DNA of 64,000 nt from Anthostomella pinea (lineage: Eukaryota; Ascomycota; Sordariomycetes; Xylariales; Xylariaceae). The notes below the pieces were generated by a model. The model saw only the letters and a program-made list of their open reading frames with translations, ran no database searches and was not told the origin of the DNA. The stretch covers positions 1 to 64,000 of the forward strand of contig CAUWAG010000003.1 of assembly GCA_963556695.1 (NCBI GenBank), read 5' to 3'. This document shows positions 57,962 to 64,000 of the stretch, piece by piece. Position 1 is the stretch's first letter. Every line of letters starts with the position of its first letter. The position numbers were made by a program, and so were the translations under genes.

Positions 57962-58165
57962 TGTTGGATCCATGCGATTCCAGACTGCAAACCATCTATA
58001 CCAGGACCCACATGTATGATTAGATAAGATAATATAGTGGATTGAGAGGGCACTTGGCCAGACCTTCGAGTCCAGCTAGATTCCTCTCAATCCAACCATC
58101 AGCAACATCATGACCTTGACACCATACTCGAGTATTATGATTGATCGTTCAAGCCTGTTCCAACA
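57962..58165 (+). repeat. 204-bp solo LTR, copy 4
   Basis: TGTTGGATCC to GTTCCAACA, with an exact target duplication ATTAT (57957-57961, 58166-58170). It is nearly identical to copies 3 and 5 although surrounded by heavily mutated DNA. Confidence 0.95.
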
Positions 58166-59326
58166 ATTATTAATATATTTATACTTATATTGAAAGTGAT
58201 ATTGATAAAGATAATACGGCAAATATTATAATTAATAAAATCACCATAAATAATATCTTTATTTATATTACAAACGTTTAAATTATATTTTTGATAACTT
58301 TACGTATAAAGGTTCATTCAATCTGTAATAATTAATCAAGTATTATGTAATGATACAATAAGCCGCAATAAGCTAAGACTTACCATCAATATAAATAATT
58401 ATTTTTAAAACGTTTTAAAGGTTATTAAACTTAGCTTTGTATATTAAGAATTTTAAGCGTTTAAAATTACGTAGATATCCTTATAATAAAGGTTATATTA
58501 CGATAACAACTTTAAAACGGTTCATAAAGGTCTGTATAATTCCTAGTTTATAAAGTTTAATGCTAATATGTTTAAAGATAAATGCTTATTTTACCAGTTT
58601 AACATAACCGTATATTTAAACTAAAAATACAACGCAGTAAAAAAGATGTGAAGTTATAAAAGTTATTAAACTTAAGTCAAATATATTTTTACTTATAATA
58701 ATACATATCTTATTAATGGTAAATAAAGCTATATTTTGATAAAAGCCAAGGTTTTATAAGACTTTTTTAAACTCGGGATTAATAGCTGCTAGATTGATTC
58801 TCTTTTAAAATATTTCGATTTCATGAAATTTATTAAAGAAAATTTATAAGTTTATGTGAGATTTCAGAAGGGTCACAAGCCTTTGAGGTGTGAGCGGTCG
58901 CTGCAAATGTTGTTGTCATTCTCAAGTATGCTCGGCAGGGCTAATCTACAGCTAAATACTATACTGCACCATGCCAGGGTAGATCCACTGTTCTCTTGAT
59001 AGCCCCATAGTGGGTACTGCACCTAAGGGCACCATATCTGGGATCCAACATCTGACAGTTAAAAAATATAAAAGAAACTTTTATAACTTTAATATTTCCT
59101 TGCGGTTTATTTAAATAAGCTTTAAACTAGAGACACTTTTAACGATATCTTATAATTAACTACGTCTTAATTTAATAAAAGACACGATTTATACCGTAAT
59201 TTTGCCGGTAAGGTATTTGATAGTATAAAACCCGATACATATTTTTATAGCTTATAGCTATTATAAAGGCTACATCTTTATAGATAACAAATAAACAATA
59301 AAAGGTAATAATCTATTTTTTCTAAG

Positions 59327-59530
59327 TGTTGGAACAGGCTTGAACGATCAATCATAATACTCGAGTATGGGGTCAAGGTCATGATGTTGCTGATGGTTGG
59401 ATTGAGAGGAATCTAGCTGGACTCGAAGGTCTGGCCAAGTGCCCTCTCAATCCACTATATTATCTTATCTAATCATACATGTGGGTCCTGGTATAGATGG
59501 TTTGCAGTCTGGAATCGCATGGATCCAACA
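59327..59530 (-). repeat. 204-bp solo LTR, copy 5
   Basis: TGTTGGAACAGG to GGATCCAACA, with an exact target duplication CTAAG (59322-59326, 59531-59535). Confidence 0.95.
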
Positions 59531-60158
59531 CTAAGCGTTAAATAATTAGAGATCTTAACGATAATATTGATAATGCTTTTTTCCATAATTTAAGCAATTG
59601 TTATATAACTAATAAATGTTATTATAAAAAGAACGTAAATTTATAAACCTTGTAACGCTCGAAGTTTATCATTGAGGTATTTAAACTGCTTTAAAAAAAT
59701 CGTACTAATTAATAAAATAGAAATATATTTCGATCAAGGTAATCGACTAAGCAACTAATACATATAAAACGATTAATTAAACTTATGAAGAAACTATTAT
59801 AATAGAAAAACTAACTATCTATAATCTTTACAGCATATTTTAATAACTAATAGTACTAATAGTCGTTGAAATCTTTAACAGTTAATTAATAAAGGCTTTT
59901 TTTAACTTAAATAAATATATATTAAAGGCTATATCTTTACGTCGTATATTTAAACAATAATATTTTGATTTTTCCTTCTTATATTACGCTAGTAAACGTT
60001 ATAAGGCATTATAACGAATTACAGGGTATTATGCATAGAATTACAGTAGATCAGGCCGCTAGCGGCCCATTAAAGCTTCTAAAATTTAATCTAAAATATT
60101 ATCGGCTGTTGTTGAATACACGGATGTTGATTGATTCTATGTTATTCTGCTCTGCGTG

Positions 60159-60257
60159 CAGAGATTGATCATCTGTCTTCTTGGTGGGTCAGATGCCCTG
60201 TGCGTCTCTGCCCCACTGGAGATCTTCCGGTGTCTATCTCCGGCTCCCATTCAACAG
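60159..60257 (+). repeat. 99-bp repeat shared with 8581-8678
   Basis: One inserted C and one transition separate it from the 8.6-kb copy. It sits at the exact transition from AT-rich DNA to the MSH6 upstream region. Confidence 0.9.
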
Positions 60258-60332
60258 CTGTGCTGAGATTAATCTTATCAGGCCTCGTCAATTGAGAAAA
60301 GCACTGGGAGACTGGCAGGGGGGGAAGGGACG

Positions 60333-60378
60333 ACGCGACCCCGACGCGAGAGGCGTGCGGCCGGAAAGCTTGACGCGG
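60333..60378. promoter_or_regulatory. Cluster of MCB-like ACGCGA/ACGCGG motifs upstream of MSH6
   Basis: Two ACGCGA motifs (60333-60338, 60344-60349) and one ACGCGG (60373-60378) fall within 46 bp, about 255-300 bp upstream of the MSH6 start codon. The core ACGCG is the site for G1/S factors of the MBF type, and yeast MSH6 is known to be cell-cycle controlled through such boxes. The role here is inferred. Confidence 0.45.
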
Positions 60379-60630
60379 TTGCTTCCATTCATTACTTTTA
60401 GTATGCACCTCCATCCGCCCTCTGTCTGAATCTCTTTTCCAGCAACTCTTGATTTGACTGTAGCATCTTCACACTCGATACTGCCTTGAGCTGGGGGAAC
60501 ACTGTATAGCTACGAACCAATTACTCTCCCTATTCCCAGACCACATGTACAAAATCAATTGATCCAGTTCATCATCTTGCTTCAGAGCCTCGTTCTTGAT
60601 TTTTCCGCTTCGTCTTTGCCTTGGTCAATC

Positions 60631-63600
60631 ATGGGCGACACTCGCACACCTGCCAAGACGCCGTCGCTGTCGAGGAAGCCCAGCTCGGCCTCCTCCTCGA
60701 CGTCGACGGCACGGAAACAACAAAGCATTCTCGGCTTCTTCGCCAAAGCTTCCCAGAATCCCGCTGCCTCCTCCGCCTCCTCCGCCTCCAGGCCTGCCAC
60801 CACACCTAGTGCGCCCAAGGACTCGCCCGACTCCTCGTGCCTTAAGGAGACCACAAAGTCCAATTCCCTCCAACTCTCCAAGCCCAAAAAGGCCTCCAAC
60901 GTCACCCCCGTCCCCAGCAGCGACGCACTGGAACCCTCGAGCTCGCAGGAGAACCACGACTCGGCCACCCCAAAGGTACCAGGCCACTCTTTGCCCTCGC
61001 CCATGACGCCTGCTGAGGTAGTCATCAAGCAGCCTCTCTCCGCCAAGGTCACAGCCGCCATGGCCAGCAGTCCTACGCGAAAGGTATGGTTGCCTGCGAA
61101 TAATGCCCGGGCACTCCCTTGCCTCTCCTTCTCATTCCTCCACCTTCAATCCCACTTAGCTCCTGGCCTTGGCTCGCAAGATCAATACTCACATCCGTCT
61201 TTACTCTCTAGGCGAAGAAGTCCGTCAGTTATGCCGAGTCCTCCGACAATGACGACGACCAAGATGTCTTCGAAGCCATGAAGGCCTCCCAGGCCCGACG
61301 TCGTAGTCGACAACGGTCCAAGGTGGTCGAGGACGACGAGGACGATTACGAGGAAACCAAAGGCGCCGCTGTCGGCGAAGACGAAGATGGTATGTCTAGT
61401 CACAGGCGGGATTCTGTCCATGATGGGTTTTCATTGACGCTCGGAACAGACGAGATGGCCGACTTTGTCATCTCTGACGACTCCGACGGCCCATCCAAGA
61501 AGCGAAAGCGCCCAGCCAAAACCCCCACTGCGAGGAAGCGATCGCACGCATCCCCGCCTGTCCATAAACAAGAAGACGAGGACGAGGACGAGGACGGGCT
61601 CTTGGAGCATGACGAGACCATAGAAGACCTCCCTACCTCTACAGCTCAACAATGGCGATTCGACCCGGACAGCGTCGACCCCGTGAAACCGAGGACTACC
61701 GCTCAGCTGGTCCCCAGGGCTTCCACGGGCAAGGTCAAGGCACACACCCGCGAGCCCGAAGAACGGTATACGTGGCTGGGGAAGATCAGCGACATCAACC
61801 GTAACCCGCCAGGCCACCCGGACTACGACCCGGCCACCGTCTACGTGCCTCCGGCTGCCTGGGCAAAGTTTTCGGCTTTCGAGAAGCAATACTGGGAGAT
61901 CAAGCAGAAGCTGTGGAATACGGTGGTCTTCTTCAAGAAGGGGAAGTTCTATGAGCTGTATGAAAACGATGCGACCATCGGCCACCAGCTTTTCGATCTA
62001 AAACTCACTGACCGCGTCAACATGCGCATGGTCGGCGTCCCCGAGAGCTCACTGGAAATGTGGCAGAACCAATTCATCGCCAAGGGCTACAAGGTTGCGC
62101 GGGTCGACCAGATGGAGACGGCGCTGGGCAAGGAGATGCGGGAGAGGGTCGACACCAAGGCCAAGAAGCAGGACAAGATCATCCGGCGAGAGCTGGCGTG
62201 CATTCTGACCGGCGGCACCCTGGTGGACGGCAGCATGCTCCAGGATGACGCGGCGACCTATTGCGTGGCCATCAAGGAATCCGTTGTTGACGACCACCCA
62301 GCATTCGGCATTGCTTTTGTCGACGCTGCTACGGGCCAATTCTTCGTGTCCGAGTTTGAGGACGGCGTCGACCTGACCAAATTCGAGACCTTCGTGGCCC
62401 AGACCAGTCCGCGAGAACTGCTGCTCGAAAAATCTCGCATCTCACCCAAGGCTCTTCGCATCCTCAAGAACAACACATCGCCTGCTTGTATCTGGAACTA
62501 CTTCAAACCAGGGTCCGAATTCTGGGAGGCCGAACTGACCCGGCGGGAGCTCGGCTGCAACGGCTACTTTGCGTCCGGGCAGGAGGGGCAAGACGAAGTC
62601 TGGCCGGAGGTCCTGGCCAAGGCTAGAGACAATGATCTCCTGATGTCCGCGTTGGGCGCTCTGGTTCAGTACCTGCGTGTGCTCAAGATCGAGCGAAACC
62701 TGTTGTCCCAGGGCAACTTTACATGGTACAGCCCAATCCACAAGAATGGGACGTTGATCCTCGACGGCCAGACCCTCATCAACCTCGAAGTCTTTGCCAA
62801 CTCGGTCAACGGCGGCCAGGAAGGGACGCTGTTCTCTCTCCTCAACCGCTGCATCACGCCCTTTGGCAAGCGGCTCTTCCGCCAGTGGGTGTGTCACCCT
62901 CTTTGCAACATCCAGAAGATCAACGAACGGTTGGACGCCGTCGACATGCTCAATGCCGACCGGAGCCTGCGAGAGCAGTTTTCCTCGCAGATGAGCAAGA
63001 TGCCCGACCTCGAGCGACTCATATCGAGGATCCATGCCGGCGCGTGCCGGCCCGAAGACTTTGTCAAAGTCCTCGAGGGTTTCGAGCAGATCGAGTACAC
63101 CATGAGCCTGCTCGATGCCTTTGGCGGCGGCAACGGCCTCGTCGACCGCCTCATCGCAGCCATGCCGGACCTCAACGAACCTCTGTCGTACTGGAAGTCT
63201 GCTTTCGACCGCAGGAAGGCTCGGGAGGAGAAGATGCTGATCCCAGAGCGGGGCATCGAGGAAGACTTTGACCAGAGTCACGACCGGATCGTCGAGATCA
63301 AGGACGATCTCCAGACACTGCTCGACAAGAAGAAGGTCGAGCTGAAGAACAAGTCGCTGAAGTTTACCGACGTCGGCAAGGAGGTGTACCAGATAGAGGC
63401 TCCCAAGTCTGTCAAGGTGCCTAAGGACTGGCAGCAGATGTCGGCCACTGCCAGCGTCAAGAGGTACTACTTCAAAGAGTTGACCAGCCTTGTCCGACAG
63501 CTGCAGGAGGCCGAGGAGACGCACTCGCAGCTCGTCCGCGAGGCTGCACTGCGTCTGTTGAAGCGCTTCGACGTGGACTACGATACCTGGCTGCAGGCCA

Positions 63601-64000
63601 TCCGTATCGTGTCGCAGCTCGACTGCCTCGTCGGTCTCGCCAAGGCGTCGTCGTCACTGGGTGAGCCCAGTTGCCGGCCGGTGTTCGTCGACGAGGAGCG
63701 GAGCGTGGTCGAGTTCAACGAGCTGCGACACCCGTGCATGCTCAGCACGGTGGACGACTTCATCCCGAACGACATCGTACTCGGCGGCGGCTCGGCCAAG
63801 ATCAACCTGTTGACGGGCGCCAACGCTGCTGGCAAGTCTACGATCCTGCGAATGGTAAGTGCTGCCGGGTTTGCGAACTGGCTACTTCTTGATGCTGACC
63901 TGTCCCGCAGTCCTGCACGGCCGTCATCATGGCCCAGATCGGCTGCCACGTGCCCGCCAGGTCTGCGCGTCTCACGCCGTGCGACCGCATCATGTCTCGG
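60631..64000 (+). CDS. MSH6: DNA mismatch repair ATPase MSH6 (3' end beyond window)
   Basis: The MutS-alpha subunit that pairs with MSH2 and recognises base mismatches in the nucleus. Exons: 60631-61083, 61212-61389, 61450-63854, then 63911 onward, all in phase; about 1040 codons are visible. The N-terminus has a PCNA-binding box (QQSILGFF near residue 30) and a long disordered, acidic and basic linker. The mismatch-binding domain has FFKKGKFYELYE near residue 370, with the Phe-x-Glu pair that stacks on the mismatch. The Walker A loop TGANAAGKST is near residue 1000, split from the next exon just after ILRM. The ATPase end is cut by the window edge. It is intact, so conserved chromosome appears to begin here. 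Confidence 0.96.

Larger units (their letters stand above)
57201..60158. other. AT-rich, RIP-like block
   Basis: About 3 kb of very AT-rich noncoding DNA. It contains two 204-bp solo LTRs, an ATA microsatellite (about 57822-57850), and two islands of normal composition (about 57360-57560 and 58860-59060) that look like short unmutated repeat pieces. Confidence 0.65.

Noticed and set aside
1..64000. CRISPR array, prokaryotic operons or ribosome-binding sites
   Set aside because: The window is eukaryotic nuclear DNA; the tandem repeats present are telomere, microsatellite and minisatellite types with no spacer structure.

Overview
This is a chromosome end from a filamentous ascomycete (Pezizomycotina, probably Sordariomycetes). 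It opens with a 237-bp CCCTAA telomere tract. The genes have short introns with GTAAGT-type donors and CTGAC/CTAAC branch sites. Long AT-rich blocks of decayed repeats look like RIP (repeat-induced point mutation). The gene content is fungal: Zn2Cys6 factor, HET-domain protein, Ste6-like ABC transporter, glucuronoyl esterase and MSH6. No species can be named from the sequence alone.

Layout. 1-690: telomere, a short spacer, an interstitial telomere motif, and the 3' end of a LINE facing inward. 1.0-2.7 kb: the most distal gene, a secreted FAD-linked oxidase. 2.7-11.9 kb: mostly gene-free RIP-like DNA with solo LTRs and inverted repeats. 11.9-14.4 kb: a Zn2Cys6 regulator with a 24-nt microexon. 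14.8-18.3 kb: a solo LTR, an OrsD-like pseudogene and a HET gene. 18.9-22.8 kb: an anion:cation symporter-type MFS gene holding a 5'-truncated LINE in its first intron plus a predicted 1-nt frameshift. 23.5-32.9 kb: a nest in which a Tc1/mariner element is split by a complete Gypsy element and by a Fot1/pogo element. 33-35.4 kb: AT-rich DNA, nested solo LTRs and a second OrsD-like remnant.

35.3-56.7 kb is more gene-dense. It holds a kinesin, an NmrA-like reductase, a CE15 glucuronoyl esterase with a homopolymer frameshift, a full-size ABC transporter and PBDC1 (an eEF1A chaperone family). A DHA1-type drug/polyamine MFS transporter carries a MITE in an intron, followed by a 1010-aa protein combining an OTU protease-like domain, a Gly/Pro repeat and a C48-like C-terminal region, and then a decayed MFS pseudogene. 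57-60 kb is another RIP-like block with two recent solo LTRs. From 60.6 kb to the window edge lies MSH6, a core mismatch-repair gene that probably marks the start of conserved chromosome.

The genes do not form an obvious single pathway. The window reads as a subtelomere assembled by transposon insertion, RIP and duplication, with accessory genes (HET, oxidase, transporters, esterase) embedded in it. Exon structures were derived by eye from reading frame, splice motifs and phase, and transcript data would be needed to confirm them.
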